From positions 142,687 to 206,686 of the forward strand of contig NZ_MAUE01000032.1 of the NCBI RefSeq assembly GCF_001702265.1: DNA of 64,000 nt, read 5' to 3'. The position numbers were made by a program, and so were the translations under genes. The notes under the pieces were generated by a model that did no database searches, had not been told where the DNA came from, and was given only the letters and a program-made list of their open reading frames with translations. Source of the DNA: Pseudomonas aylmerensis (GTDB lineage Bacteria; Pseudomonadota; Gammaproteobacteria; Pseudomonadales; Pseudomonadaceae). Of this stretch, positions 1 to 8,838 are shown one piece after another; the first letter of the stretch is position 1, and the number at the start of each line of letters is the position of its first letter.

Positions 1-439
1 TATCCGGGCGGAATAGTTTGCCGACATTCTGCGCGTGCTCGATGCCGACGTAGAAGTCGGTGTAGTCGTGGATCTTGGCTGGCAGGTGCATCTGGCAATC
101 AGCGGCGCGATGCAACACCTGCGCTTCACGGGTTTGCAGTTTGCTGCCCTCCGCGAGCAGTTCCAGCAGCCGTTCGCGCAACGCCACGCGCGGGCCTCGG
201 CCGAGTTCGAAAAAGGCGTTCAACTGGCCGCCGGCGGTGGCTTCGACTGCACGCCGGGCTTCACCGTCGAACTCGTCCACGGCCGCGTGCAGGTCGAGGA
301 TCGCGTCGCCGATCGCCACACCACTGCGCGGTGCCGAGCCGTTGATACTGAACACGCCCAGCGGCAGGTTCTGCAGGGGAAAATCGCGATGACCGTTGGC
401 GGAGGCTACCCAGCTGCGGGTGAGGGTTGGTTGCGTCAT
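1..439 (-). CDS. fahA: Fumarylacetoacetase FahA, N-terminal part (runs off window)
   Basis: Last enzyme of homogentisate (Phe/Tyr) breakdown; hydrolyses fumarylacetoacetate to fumarate and acetoacetate. The minus-strand reading from the ATG at 439 begins MTQPTLTRSWVASANGHRDF and continues with the family's N-terminal beta-barrel region (LGVFSINGSAPRSGVAIGD) and the conserved KIHDYTDFY segment near the window edge. About 146 codons are present; the catalytic C-terminal domain lies outside. The start is 3 nt downstream of the hmgA stop, so the two are co-transcribed. Identification rests on recognising these motifs and on the hmgA neighbour. Confidence 0.93.
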   Translation of the reverse strand, partial: MTQPTLTRSWVASANGHRDFPLQNLPLGVFSINGSAPRSGVAIGDAILDLHAAVDEFDGEARRAVEATAGGQLNAFFELGRGPRVALRERLLELLAEGSKLQTREAQVLHRAADCQMHLPAKIHDYTDFYVGIEHAQNVGKLFRPD

Positions 440-442
440 GGG

Positions 443-1726
443 TTATCTCCGATTCGGGTTGAAGGTGGCAGGCAACGAGGCCCAGCACGCGTCGTAGGAA
501 GGTTGCAGCTGCGGGCATTGCAGCGCGAATTGCGTGGGCCGCAGTACCTGGCTGGTCTCGAACATGAAGGCCATGGTGTTGTCGATCTTGTGCGGCGCCA
601 GGTCCACATTGATGGCCTTGGTGCAGGTCTCACCGTCCGGGCCGTGGGCACTCATGCAGCTGTGCAGCGAGGCGCCGCCGGGCAGGAAGCCTTCGGCCTT
701 GGCATCGTAGGCGCCCTGGATCAGGCCCATGTATTCGTTCATCAGGTTGCGGTGGAACCACGGCGGACGGAAGGTGTTCTCGGCCACCATCCAGCGCGGC
801 GGGAAGATCACGAAGTCGAGGTTGGCCAGCCCGTGGGTGCTGGTGGGCGAGGTCAATACTGTGAAGATCGACGGGTCGGGGTGATCGAAACTCACCGTGC
901 CGATGGTGTTGAAGCGGCGCAGGTCGTACTTGTACGGCACGTTGTTGCCGTGCCAGGCCACCACGTTCAGCGGCGAGTGGTCGAGCTCGCAGGCCCACAG
1001 TTCACCGAGGAATTTCTGCACCAGCGTGGTCGGCTGCTTCAGGTCTTCGTAGTGGGCGACGGGGCTGAGGAAGTCGCGTGGGTTGGCCAGGCCGTTGCTG
1101 CCGATGGGCCCCAGGTCCGGCAGGCGCAGCGGTGCGCCGTGGTTTTCGGCGACGTAGCCGCGCGCTTGCGCATCCAGCAGTTCGACGCGGAATTTAAGGC
1201 CGCGCGGCAGCACCACGATTTCCAGCGGCTCGACGTCCAGCACACCGAGTTCGGTGGCGATGCGCAGGCGCCCCTGCTCGGGTACGAGCAACAACTCGCC
1301 ATCGGCGTTGAAGAACACGCGGTCCATCGAGCGGTTGGCGCGGTAGTGGTAGATGCTGATACCTGAAGGCTTTTCCGAGACGGCGTTGGCGACCATGCCG
1401 ACCAGCCCGTCGATAAAGTCCGTCGGCTCACTCGGAAAATCCAACGGGTTCCAGCGCAGGCGATTGGGCGTTACCGCGCCCAGTGGTCCTCCGGCCAATT
1501 GCCGCTCCAGCTTGGCGAACGCCGGGTGATTGGCCGACGGCTGGATGCGATACAGCCAGGTGCGGCGGGCTTCGCTGCGCGCCATGGTGAAGGCAGTGCC
1601 GGAGAAGAGTTCGGTGTACAGCCCGTAGGGCGCTTTTTGCGGGGAGTTCTGGCCGACCGGCAATGCACCGGGCAGGGCTTCGCTAGCGAATTCATTGCCG
1701 AAGCCCGAGAGGTATTCGAGGTTCAT
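443..1726 (-). CDS. hmgA: Homogentisate 1,2-dioxygenase
   Basis: Non-heme Fe(II) enzyme that opens the homogentisate ring to maleylacetoacetate, the step before MaiA and FahA. The 427-aa product has the usual family length and start (MNLEYLSGFGNEFASEALPG). The metal-binding C-terminal cupin region is recognisable, with HGLANLDFVIFPPRWMVAE and FRPPWFHRNLMNEYMG followed by SLHSCMSAHGPD. The start at 1726 is preceded by AGAGG at a good distance. It is the first gene of a minus-strand hmgA-fahA operon. A divergent IclR-type gene is immediately upstream and a palindrome lies between them, so repression by that regulator is the likely control. Confidence 0.97.
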   Translation of the reverse strand: MNLEYLSGFGNEFASEALPGALPVGQNSPQKAPYGLYTELFSGTAFTMARSEARRTWLYRIQPSANHPAFAKLERQLAGGPLGAVTPNRLRWNPLDFPSEPTDFIDGLVGMVANAVSEKPSGISIYHYRANRSMDRVFFNADGELLLVPEQGRLRIATELGVLDVEPLEIVVLPRGLKFRVELLDAQARGYVAENHGAPLRLPDLGPIGSNGLANPRDFLSPVAHYEDLKQPTTLVQKFLGELWACELDHSPLNVVAWHGNNVPYKYDLRRFNTIGTVSFDHPDPSIFTVLTSPTSTHGLANLDFVIFPPRWMVAENTFRPPWFHRNLMNEYMGLIQGAYDAKAEGFLPGGASLHSCMSAHGPDGETCTKAINVDLAPHKIDNTMAFMFETSQVLRPTQFALQCPQLQPSYDACWASLPATFNPNRR

Positions 1727-1756
1727 GGATCATCCTCTGACGGAAGTTGTTTTTAT

Positions 1757-1781
1757 CGTAATCCAGTTACGCATAACGTAA
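1757..1781. promoter_or_regulatory. Overlapping palindromes, likely HmgR operator
   Basis: The 119-nt hmgA-iclR gap holds three alternating half-sites, CGTAA, TTACG and CGTAA, each separated by 5 nt. They make two overlapping inverted repeats (1757-1771 and 1767-1781). Position between divergent genes and symmetry suggest the binding site of the IclR-type regulator. Function is inferred, not shown. Confidence 0.55.
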
Positions 1782-1845
1782 TTTGATCACTGTCGACCGT
1801 CAAGCTATAAAGACGCCCATTCATCTCTCGGATTCTCGCCCCTCC

Positions 1846-2625
1846 ATGGAAAAGCCCCGCGACACCGGTAAACAGAAAGTCCGCTCGGCCGAAGTGGGCA
1901 CCGATATCCTCAAGGCCCTGGCCGAATTGTCGCCGGCCACCTCGCTGTCACGCCTGGCCGATCATGTGCAAATGCCGGCGAGCAAGGTGCACCGTTACCT
2001 GCAGGCGCTGATCGCCTCGGGGTTTGCCGAACAGAACACCGCCACCAACCACTACGGTCTCGGCCGCGAGGCGCTGCGTGTCGGCCTGGCCGCGCTGGGC
2101 AGCATGGATGTGTTGAAAGTCGGCGCAATGCCGCTGGCGGAACTGCGCGATGAATTGAATGAAACCTGCTTTTTGGCGGTGTGGGGCAATCAAGGCGCGA
2201 CCGTCGTGCACATCGAGCCGGCGGTGCGCGCCATCACTGTGGTGACGCAGTTGGGGTCGGTGTTGCCGTTGCTCAGTTCGTCCACCGGGCTGGTATTCAG
2301 CGCCTTCCTGCCTTCGCGGGAAACCGTGGAGTTGCGTGAGCGTGAGGTCCAGGCCGGCATCGCCCATGCCCTGGCGGACGATCAGGCCTATGCGCGCACC
2401 TGCGAGCAGATCCGCCAGCGCGGCCTGCACTTTGTGCACGGCCTGCTGATGCCGGGGGTGGATGCGTTGTCGGCGCCGGTGTTCAACGCGGTCGGGCAAG
2501 TGGCGGCGGTGATGACCGTGGTCGGCCCCACCTCACTGTTTCACGCCGATGAAAATGGCCCGGCGGCCCAGCACTTGCTGGCCGCCACTCGGGCCGTGAG
2601 TTGGCGCATGGGCTATCAGCCCTGA
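1846..2625 (+). CDS. hmgR: IclR-family regulator of homogentisate catabolism
   Basis: Predicted 259-aa IclR-type repressor. The N-terminal winged helix (about residues 15-75: VGTDILKALAELSPATSLSR then MPASKVHRYLQALIASGF) is followed by the IclR effector domain with the typical LPLLSSSTGLVFSAFLP segment. The ATG at 1846 (MEKPRDTGKQ) was chosen over the upstream in-frame start at 1783, which would add residues unlike the family and would lie within the operator region. Placement divergent from hmgA-fahA matches HmgR of other pseudomonads, for which homogentisate is the known effector. Assignment to this regulator is by context. Confidence 0.85.
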   Translation: MEKPRDTGKQKVRSAEVGTDILKALAELSPATSLSRLADHVQMPASKVHRYLQALIASGFAEQNTATNHYGLGREALRVGLAALGSMDVLKVGAMPLAELRDELNETCFLAVWGNQGATVVHIEPAVRAITVVTQLGSVLPLLSSSTGLVFSAFLPSRETVELREREVQAGIAHALADDQAYARTCEQIRQRGLHFVHGLLMPGVDALSAPVFNAVGQVAAVMTVVGPTSLFHADENGPAAQHLLAATRAVSWRMGYQP

Positions 2626-2631
2626 GTCAAC

Positions 2632-4089
2632 TCACTCGTGCCATTGGCTCAAGGCCAGCGCCACGCGGTTTTCCACAGCGCGAATAGGCGCGGCGTCACT
2701 CACGTAGTTATTGCTGATCATCGAGAACACCAGGCGCCGCCCATTGGCGTCGGTGATGTAGCCACTCAGCGATGACACGCCGGCCATCGAGCCGGTCTTG
2801 GCGTGCAGGTTGTTTTCGGCAGCGCTGCCACGCAGGCGATAACGCAGGCTGCCACCGGTCATGCGGTCGGCATTCCCGGCAATCGGCAAGGCGTTGTACC
2901 AGGCCTCGAACCACGGCTGTCGGGACGTGGCCAGCAGCAGGTCGGTGAAGGTCTGCGACGACACCAGGTTGCGTCGCGACAAGCCCGAGCCGTCCACCTG
3001 GCTCAGCGTCGCCGGGTCCAGCCCCTGGCGCTGCAGAAAGCCCGCCACCGCCGCCACGCCCGCCGCTGCCGTGCCGGCATTGGCGGTCTTGCGGCCCATG
3101 GCCTTGAGCAAGGCTTCGGACATGTTGTTGTTCGAGAGTTTGAGCAACGGCGTGATCAGCTCCTGCAGCGGTGCCGATTGATGCTCCGCCAGCACAGTGG
3201 CCGTCGCAGGGCTGCTCGCACCGATCACACGCCGCCCCAGCACCTGGATGCCCTGCTGCGCCAGCGCCTGTTCGAACAGATTGGCCACCAGTTGCGTCGG
3301 CTCCCACACACTCACCCACTGCCGGCTTTGCTTGCCCGGCGCCAACGCGCCGCTGAGTTGCAGCAGGTTGGTGCCGTGCTGGCGAGTGATCGCGTAGCTG
3401 TTGCCCGCTCCGCTTACCGCACGATTGCTGAGTTGCACATAATCGGTGGCCGGGCTCACCGCGACACTCACCGGTTGCCCGACTGCTACCGGCGCGCGGG
3501 CGGTAACGAGCAAAGTGCCCGCATCAAAATCGCTGTTGGGCGACACCGTCAGCGCCGAAATCTGTGCGCCGTAGTAGGTGCTTTCGTCATCCTGGGACCA
3601 GTCCACGCCGAGGCGCTCGGCGTCGAACCAGGTGTCGTCGAACACCAAATCGCCCTGCACCTGGCGCACGCCCTGGCTCGCCAGTTGGGCGGCCAGGGCC
3701 TGGTAGTCGGCGAACTGCGTGGTCGGGTCGCCCAGGCCACGCAGGTACAGGTTGCCGCTGAGGCGCTCGCCTTGGCGGGTGCCGTTGCTCAAGAGCTGGG
3801 TGGAAAAGCGGTACTGCGGGCCGAGCACATCCATCGCCGCAGCAGTGGTCAGCAGCTTGAGGTTGGAGGCCGGGATCAACCGCGTGCGCGGGTTGTGCTG
3901 ATAGAGGGTGGTGCCACTGCGGGCGTCGCGCACCATCACTGAGACGGTGGCGCCGTTGAGAGCCGGGTCGGCCAGCAGGTGGTCCAGGGTCGCTGGGGTG
4001 GAGGTCGGCGAAACACTCGCGCAACCTCCCAGTAAAAAGCTCAGGCCGACCCACAGCGTGCCGGTGTGTAACCATCGTCCAAAGTGCAT
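2632..4089 (-). CDS. dacB: D-alanyl-D-alanine carboxypeptidase/endopeptidase (PBP4, DacB)
   Basis: Class C low-molecular-mass penicillin-binding protein that trims or cleaves peptidoglycan cross-links in the periplasm. The 485-aa product has the three serine-peptidase motifs: SxxK at S75-K78 (PASNLK), SxN (LKLSNNNMSEALLK) and KTG (HAKTGSMAG). The ATG at 4089 gives a signal peptide ending in a lipobox (LLGGC, Cys23), so it is probably a lipoprotein. The longer in-frame extension upstream passes through repeat DNA and is rejected. It is convergent with hmgR, with only 6 nt between stops. Confidence 0.92.
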   Translation of the reverse strand: MHFGRWLHTGTLWVGLSFLLGGCASVSPTSTPATLDHLLADPALNGATVSVMVRDARSGTTLYQHNPRTRLIPASNLKLLTTAAAMDVLGPQYRFSTQLLSNGTRQGERLSGNLYLRGLGDPTTQFADYQALAAQLASQGVRQVQGDLVFDDTWFDAERLGVDWSQDDESTYYGAQISALTVSPNSDFDAGTLLVTARAPVAVGQPVSVAVSPATDYVQLSNRAVSGAGNSYAITRQHGTNLLQLSGALAPGKQSRQWVSVWEPTQLVANLFEQALAQQGIQVLGRRVIGASSPATATVLAEHQSAPLQELITPLLKLSNNNMSEALLKAMGRKTANAGTAAAGVAAVAGFLQRQGLDPATLSQVDGSGLSRRNLVSSQTFTDLLLATSRQPWFEAWYNALPIAGNADRMTGGSLRYRLRGSAAENNLHAKTGSMAGVSSLSGYITDANGRRLVFSMISNNYVSDAAPIRAVENRVALALSQWHE

Positions 4090-4145
4090 CAGTATCGTGT
4101 TCCGCAAAGCGTCAGGTGGCGGCAACGCTAACAGCTCAAGGTGTT

Positions 4146-4280
4146 TGTGGCGAGCGGGCTTGCCCCGCGTTGGGCGGCGAAGCGGCCCCAATAAAGCCAC
4201 TGCGTTTTTTTCGGGGGTATTACGGTGCCTGGATTTGGGGCTGCTGCGCAGCCCAACGCGGGGCAAGCCCGCTCACCACA
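4146..4280. repeat. Divergent pair of REP-like palindromes
   Basis: Inverted arms of about 30 nt face each other (TGTGGCGAGCGGGCTTGCCC at the left; its complement, with GGGCAAGCCCGCTCACCACA, at the right), separated by about 75 nt. The element lies upstream of dacB and downstream of the TonB receptor. Degenerate fragments of the same family follow to about 4370. Confidence 0.75.
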
Positions 4281-4383
4281 GGAAACATGTCGGCCCCAAA
4301 AAAGGCTTGCTTGTAACAGGCAGCATGCCGGCCCCGGAAAGTTTGCTTGCCACAGGCAGCCCGCTCTCCACAACGGTGGATCT

Positions 4384-6810
4384 TTAGAACTCCAGCGTGC
4401 TCGAGACCGATACCTGTCGCGCATCGCCAAGGGATACAAACACCCGGCTGGCCGCCGAGGTGTAGTAGGTGCGGTCGAACAGGTTCTTCACGTTGAGCTG
4501 GAACTTGACCTTCTGCCCTTCGATCTTGGTGTCGTAGGTGGCGAACGCGTCCGCCACGGTGTAGCCGGGCAAGGTGAAATCGTTGGCGGCGTCGCCTGCG
4601 CGGGCGCCGACATACCGTGCGCCGGTGCCGACGCGCAGTTGGTCACCGCCAAAAACGTTGCCGAAGTCATAGGCCAGCGCCAGCGAGCCGGTGTGCTTGG
4701 CCACGTTCTGCAGGCGGTTGCCTTCCAGGGTCGGGTCTTTGTCTTTTACGTCTTCGGCGTCGGTGTAGGCATAGCTGCCGATCACGCTCCATTGGTCGGT
4801 CAACTGGCCAGTGGCGTCCAGTTCCAGGCCACGCGAACGCACCTGGCCGGCGATGCTGTAGATGGTGTTCGCGCCCGAACCCACCGACACCAACACGTTA
4901 CGCTTGTCGATGTTGAACAACGCCGCGCTGGCAGTGATGCGTCCGGGGATGTCGAGCTTGGCGCCCAGTTCCCAGGATTTGGACTGCTCCGGCGTCAGGT
5001 CACCGGTCAATTTGCTGCCATCGGCCAAAGGGGCAATGGTGGAGTTGGGCTTGAAGGATTCGGTGTAGCTGCCGTAGAACGACAACTCATCGGTGTAGCG
5101 GTACACCAGGCCGGCACGTGGCACCCAGGCCTGGCCGTTGCCGTTGGTGTTGACGCTGAATGGCACGCCCTTGCCGGCGTACTGGTCGTACATCTGGTAG
5201 CGCGCACCCGCGACGAAGATCCACTGGTCGGTCAGGTGAACGGAGTCCTGGAAGAACAGCGAGTCGCTGCGCAGCAGGTCGGTCTGGGCACTGTCCTTGG
5301 CGCTGACGGCGGTGCCTTCCACATCCCTGCCGTAGACCGGATTGACGTAGCTGAAGACGCTGCGCTGCGCCTGGCGAATCAGGTCGGCGCGATAGATCTT
5401 GCGGTACTCGTCGTCCAGGCCGAACACCAGGTCGTGCTGCATGCCGCCCAGGTTGACCTTGCCTTCCAGGCTCGCCGTGGCGAAGCGGTCGGTGGTCAGG
5501 GCACCGCGGGTGCCGTCCATGCTGCGCGTCAGGGTGCCGTTGGCGTTGACGGACACCGTGCGCACCTGGCTGGCGTCGTAGGTTTCACGGTTCCAGCTGT
5601 AGCCAAAGTGGGCTTTCCAGTCGTCATTGAGTTCGTGATCGACTTCAAAGCGGTACAGGTCGGAACGGCCTTCCATGTCGTTGAACGGCTCGTCCAGGCG
5701 ACGGGTCGACGGGATATCCAACGGGTGGTTGGTCTTGGGGTCGATGGCGGTGCCCCGGTCAAATGGCGAGAGAAACTCACGATGCTCGTAGGCGAATACC
5801 ACCTGAGTGGTGTCGCCATACCAGGCCAGCGACGGCGCCACCAACGATTCGCGGCGGGTGCCGAAGTTGCGCCAGTAATCCTCGTCTTCATGGTCGACGA
5901 TCAGGCGGTAGGCAAGGCCCGAATCGCCTATCGGCCCGGTGGTGTCGAGGTTGCCGCCGCTGCCGTTCTTGCCGTCGCCAAAGGTCGAGCCGCGTACGGT
6001 CAGCGACGTGGCCTGGGTCAATTGCGGCTTCTTGCTGACGATATTGACCACGCCGCCCGGGTCCTGGATGCCGTACAGCAGCGAGGACGGGCCCTTGAGC
6101 ACTTCGACGCGTTCGGCCGTGGAGTTCAGCGCCCGGCCCTGCACCACCGGCATGCCGTCCTGCATGATCGAGCCGTTACGGTTGTCGCCAAAGCCGCGCA
6201 GCATCACCGCGTCCTGGGTGCTGGCCAACGTGTTGGCCTGGGTGATGCCGCTGATATTGGCGAGGGCATCATCCAGGTTGCGCGGGGTCTGGTCACGCAG
6301 CACCTGGGCCGGCACCACGTTGACGGTTTGCGGGGTTTCCAGCAGCAGGCCGTGGGAGCGCATCACCGAACTGGTGGGCGGCGGCTGGTAGCTGGTGCTG
6401 TCCTGGGACGGGTTCTGGCCAACGCCACTGATGGTGGTGGCGCCGAGGTTGACCGCGCCGTCGGTGGGCAGCGGTTCCAGGGCCAGCGTGCGGGCGTCGA
6501 TCTGGCGGAAGGTGAAGCCTGAGTTGCCCAGCAGGCGTTGCAGCGCCTGGGTTGCGCTCATTTGCCCGCTGACCGCCGGGGCGCTGAGGCCGTAAGGCGC
6601 TTCATCGGTGTAGATCACGCTGATCCCGGTAACCCGGCTGAAATCACTCAGGGCCTGGGGCAGCGGTTTGGCGGCCAGGGCAAAATTGAACTGGGCGCTT
6701 TGCTGTTCCTGGGCCTGCGCCACGCACAGGGGCAGCAACGCCAGCCCCGACACCGCCAATACCGAGGCTCCCAGCCACTGTTTAACCAAACCGCCCGCCG
6801 TCGACTTCAT
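4384..6810 (-). CDS. TonB-dependent ferric-siderophore receptor with STN signalling domain
   Basis: Outer-membrane gated channel for an iron chelate, powered by TonB. The 808-aa product starts at ATG 6810 (MKSTAGGLVKQWLGASVLAV) with a signal peptide ending around AQAQ. It continues with a secretin/TonB short N-terminal domain (FALAAKPLPQALSDFSRVTG), the plug (TVNVVPAQVLRDQTPRNLDD) and a beta-barrel ending in the terminal phenylalanine SVSSTLEF. The STN domain usually contacts a FecR-like anti-sigma factor, as in FpvA or PupB, but no sigma/FecR pair is in the window. An upstream in-frame ATG at 6864 gives an atypical leader and is not used. The substrate cannot be told from sequence alone. Confidence 0.92.
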   Translation of the reverse strand: MKSTAGGLVKQWLGASVLAVSGLALLPLCVAQAQEQQSAQFNFALAAKPLPQALSDFSRVTGISVIYTDEAPYGLSAPAVSGQMSATQALQRLLGNSGFTFRQIDARTLALEPLPTDGAVNLGATTISGVGQNPSQDSTSYQPPPTSSVMRSHGLLLETPQTVNVVPAQVLRDQTPRNLDDALANISGITQANTLASTQDAVMLRGFGDNRNGSIMQDGMPVVQGRALNSTAERVEVLKGPSSLLYGIQDPGGVVNIVSKKPQLTQATSLTVRGSTFGDGKNGSGGNLDTTGPIGDSGLAYRLIVDHEDEDYWRNFGTRRESLVAPSLAWYGDTTQVVFAYEHREFLSPFDRGTAIDPKTNHPLDIPSTRRLDEPFNDMEGRSDLYRFEVDHELNDDWKAHFGYSWNRETYDASQVRTVSVNANGTLTRSMDGTRGALTTDRFATASLEGKVNLGGMQHDLVFGLDDEYRKIYRADLIRQAQRSVFSYVNPVYGRDVEGTAVSAKDSAQTDLLRSDSLFFQDSVHLTDQWIFVAGARYQMYDQYAGKGVPFSVNTNGNGQAWVPRAGLVYRYTDELSFYGSYTESFKPNSTIAPLADGSKLTGDLTPEQSKSWELGAKLDIPGRITASAALFNIDKRNVLVSVGSGANTIYSIAGQVRSRGLELDATGQLTDQWSVIGSYAYTDAEDVKDKDPTLEGNRLQNVAKHTGSLALAYDFGNVFGGDQLRVGTGARYVGARAGDAANDFTLPGYTVADAFATYDTKIEGQKVKFQLNVKNLFDRTYYTSAASRVFVSLGDARQVSVSSTLEF

Positions 6811-6838
6811 GCTGTGAGAACCCGTGTAGAAAACGCTG

Positions 6839-6861
6839 TTAATGCGAATAGATCGCAGTTT
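6839..6861. promoter_or_regulatory. Possible Fur box upstream of the TonB receptor
   Basis: About 30 nt before the receptor start, TGCGA and TCGCA flank ATAGA within an AT-rich stretch (TTAATGCGAATAGATCGCAG). The symmetry and position resemble Fur sites of pseudomonad siderophore receptors, but the match to the 19-bp consensus is partial. Confidence 0.35.
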
Positions 6862-6949
6862 CAAGCACTACACGGATGGGCTGACGATTTACCTCACCTG
6901 ATTTTGAAAATAATTCAAAAAAAACCGCTGGCCCTGTGCACGAACGCGC

Positions 6950-7885
6950 CTACAACGCCTGGATACGGAACCCCAAGCGTGGGAAATGCACGTGCACGGT
7001 GCCGGCGCGTTCATCAATGCGGCGCAGGATCAGTTCCTCGCGGCCCGCGAACAGCAGTTCACCCGCGACCGGGTCAGTGCCGTAGTCAGTGGCGCAAATA
7101 CTCACTTGCTGCCCAGGCTTGAAGCCGTTCAGGTCCTCGAAGATCTCGTCAGGCAACACCGCAGGCGTCGCGTTGCGCGCCACGTCCAGGGCTTGCTCGG
7201 CGCTCATTTGGGTCGCCGTGCCATGGCCGAAGCTCAGCACCCGGTCCAGCCACGCAGCGACAGCGGGATAAGCGTCCACCAGTGGAGCGGTCACCGAAGA
7301 CCCCTTGAGGAACCACAACGGATGCGCCAGCGCAAAGTCGGCAATCGACGGCTCGCCGAACAGGAAATCCCCCGACTGATGCTGCAATTGCTGATCAATA
7401 CGCGCGACGATCACCGGCCATTGGTGCTTGGCCTGGTCCAGCTGCACACGGGCGGCCGTGCCGCCGCTGAACAATTTGCTGCGGTCGGCCACCAGCACCT
7501 GGATCATTTCCGGCGGCACTTTGGCAAATTTGACCGCAAGGGATTCTGGCTGGAACACCAGCGCCACCGCGTGCGAAAACACCAAAGAATCGGCCCAGGC
7601 GGCAAAGGCTTGGGTGACCAGTTCCTGGCCTTGGGGGAATAGCGCCGGCGCGGCTTTTTCCTGCTCCAGGCGGCGGGCGATCAGCGCAGTGTCGCAGTAG
7701 ATATCGGCGCCGACTTGCAGCACCGGCGTCTTGCGATAGCCACCGGTGAGGGCCGTCAGGTCAGGCTTGGGCATCACCGGTGAGATATGCACCGAGCGCC
7801 AGGACAAGCCCTTGAAACCCAGCAACAGGCGGGCTTTTTCAGCAAAGGGAGATTGCGGGTAGTGATGAAGGATCAACTCAGACAT
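6950..7885 (-). CDS. Glutathione S-transferase family protein
   Basis: A 311-aa cytosolic protein. Residues 1-80 form a thioredoxin-fold GST N-terminal domain (LILHHYPQSPFAEKARLLLG and a cis-Pro-type segment GYRKTPVLQVGADIYCDTALI). A helical GST C-terminal domain follows (PSIADFALAHPLWFLKG). It is longer than the usual 200-230 aa. The extra C-terminal part of roughly 90 residues (GQQVSICATDYGTDPVAGELLF onward) reads like a small beta-rich add-on. Substrate unknown. The start at ATG 7885 gives the standard GST beginning. No operon partner is evident. Confidence 0.85.
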   Translation of the reverse strand: MSELILHHYPQSPFAEKARLLLGFKGLSWRSVHISPVMPKPDLTALTGGYRKTPVLQVGADIYCDTALIARRLEQEKAAPALFPQGQELVTQAFAAWADSLVFSHAVALVFQPESLAVKFAKVPPEMIQVLVADRSKLFSGGTAARVQLDQAKHQWPVIVARIDQQLQHQSGDFLFGEPSIADFALAHPLWFLKGSSVTAPLVDAYPAVAAWLDRVLSFGHGTATQMSAEQALDVARNATPAVLPDEIFEDLNGFKPGQQVSICATDYGTDPVAGELLFAGREELILRRIDERAGTVHVHFPRLGFRIQAL

Positions 7886-7960
7886 GCCAGGCTCCGCTCG
7901 ATAGGTGAGCCGCTAGCTTAGCCTGCAACCACGCGCGTGGGGACCATGGGAACCCATCAG

Positions 7961-8251
7961 TCAAATCAATGAGCCGCTCGCCGCCAGGCATTCCTTGGCG
8001 CTTTTTTTCAGTTTTTTGATCAAGCGTTCCTGGCGCAGAGCCTCGCCCTTGCTCGCACATTGCTCGGTGTACACCAAAGCCACTGCCGGGCTCGACAGGA
8101 AGAACCGCGCACCCTTGCCGCTCTGGTGCGAGGCAAAACGGCGCACCGGGTCATTGCTGATGCCGCAGTACAGCGCGCCGTTGGCGGCGCGCACCAGGTA
8201 GACGAACCAGGGTTTGGGGGCAGGAAGATCAGTCACAGGTCGAGTCGGCAA
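7961..8251 (-). CDS. GIY-YIG nuclease-fold protein (UPF0213/YhbQ type)
   Basis: A 96-aa single-domain GIY-YIG protein. It has the diagnostic FVYLVRAANGALYCGISNDPVRR at the N-terminus, then HQSGKGARFF and a C-terminal basic helix (EALRQERLIKKLKK). The family includes small stand-alone nucleases of uncertain biological role. No ATG fits the start; the frame opens with TTG at 8251 and has a GTG at 8236, and neither has a strong ribosome-binding site, so the exact N-terminus is uncertain. Confidence 0.85.
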   Translation of the reverse strand: MPTRPVTDLPAPKPWFVYLVRAANGALYCGISNDPVRRFASHQSGKGARFFLSSPAVALVYTEQCASKGEALRQERLIKKLKKSAKECLAASGSLI

Positions 8252-8272
8252 TCCAGAGGTGCGCCAAGCTTA

Positions 8273-8743
8273 TCAACGACTGGCCTGAAATGCCTTCAGG
8301 CCTTTGAGCGCCTGGGCGCGCACGGCGTTTTTCAGCGCCGGCGACCAGCCCAGCAACAGGCCCTTGAGGCCCAGGGCCTGGCGCGACCAGCGCCACAGGT
8401 CGAAGTGGTCGTGGTGCTCGCAGATCTTGCCCTCGCGAAACACAAAGCGTGCGCCGATATCGTTGACCACCGTGTTGCCGGTCGCGCTGAACAGGTAGGT
8501 GGCCACCCAATGCGCACTGCCGCTGGTCTCATCGCTGCGCACATGGTCGAAAGTCAGGGAAAAATCCTTGGCCCGGGTGGTGAGCATGCGCCACATGTCG
8601 CCGGCATCACGGCCGCGCAGCTCGCCGAAGGCCGGGTCGCTGAACAGCACATCCTCGGTGTAGCAGGCCGCCATGGCCTCGGCATCCAGCCGCTGGAAGG
8701 CGCTGTAGAACTCGGTGATCAGGGCGTTGTGTGCATCGCTCAT
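8273..8743 (-). CDS. NTF2-like (SnoaL-type) nuclear transport factor 2 family protein
   Basis: A 156-aa protein starting MSDAHNALITEFYSAFQRLD. The NTF2-like fold is indicated by an N-terminal helix pair, then MAACYTEDVLFSDPAFGELR, and later a beta-rich half with ARFVFREGKICEHHDHFDLW. Members are small cone-shaped ligand-binding proteins or enzymes; nothing here fixes a reaction. The ATG at 8743 is preferred over a longer in-frame start at 8812, because similarity to the family begins at MSDAHN. Confidence 0.8.
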   Translation of the reverse strand: MSDAHNALITEFYSAFQRLDAEAMAACYTEDVLFSDPAFGELRGRDAGDMWRMLTTRAKDFSLTFDHVRSDETSGSAHWVATYLFSATGNTVVNDIGARFVFREGKICEHHDHFDLWRWSRQALGLKGLLLGWSPALKNAVRAQALKGLKAFQASR

Positions 8744-8838
8744 GGGCAGGTTCCAAACCAGGGTTGTAAGCCGATCAAGATAGTCTGCGCCTGGGCAAAA
8801 CTCTATCGGCATTTACGCCGGGAATGGCCCGCCCCCCG

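Noticed and set aside
35..1366. 443-codon plus-strand frame
   Set aside because: It lies antisense to hmgA and fahA, is rich in residues typical of antisense frames of GC-rich genes (Gly, Arg, Val, His) and has no family motifs; hmgA is unambiguous.
4225..6522. 765-codon plus-strand frame
   Set aside because: Antisense shadow of the TonB-dependent receptor; composition is artefactual and it starts within repeat DNA.
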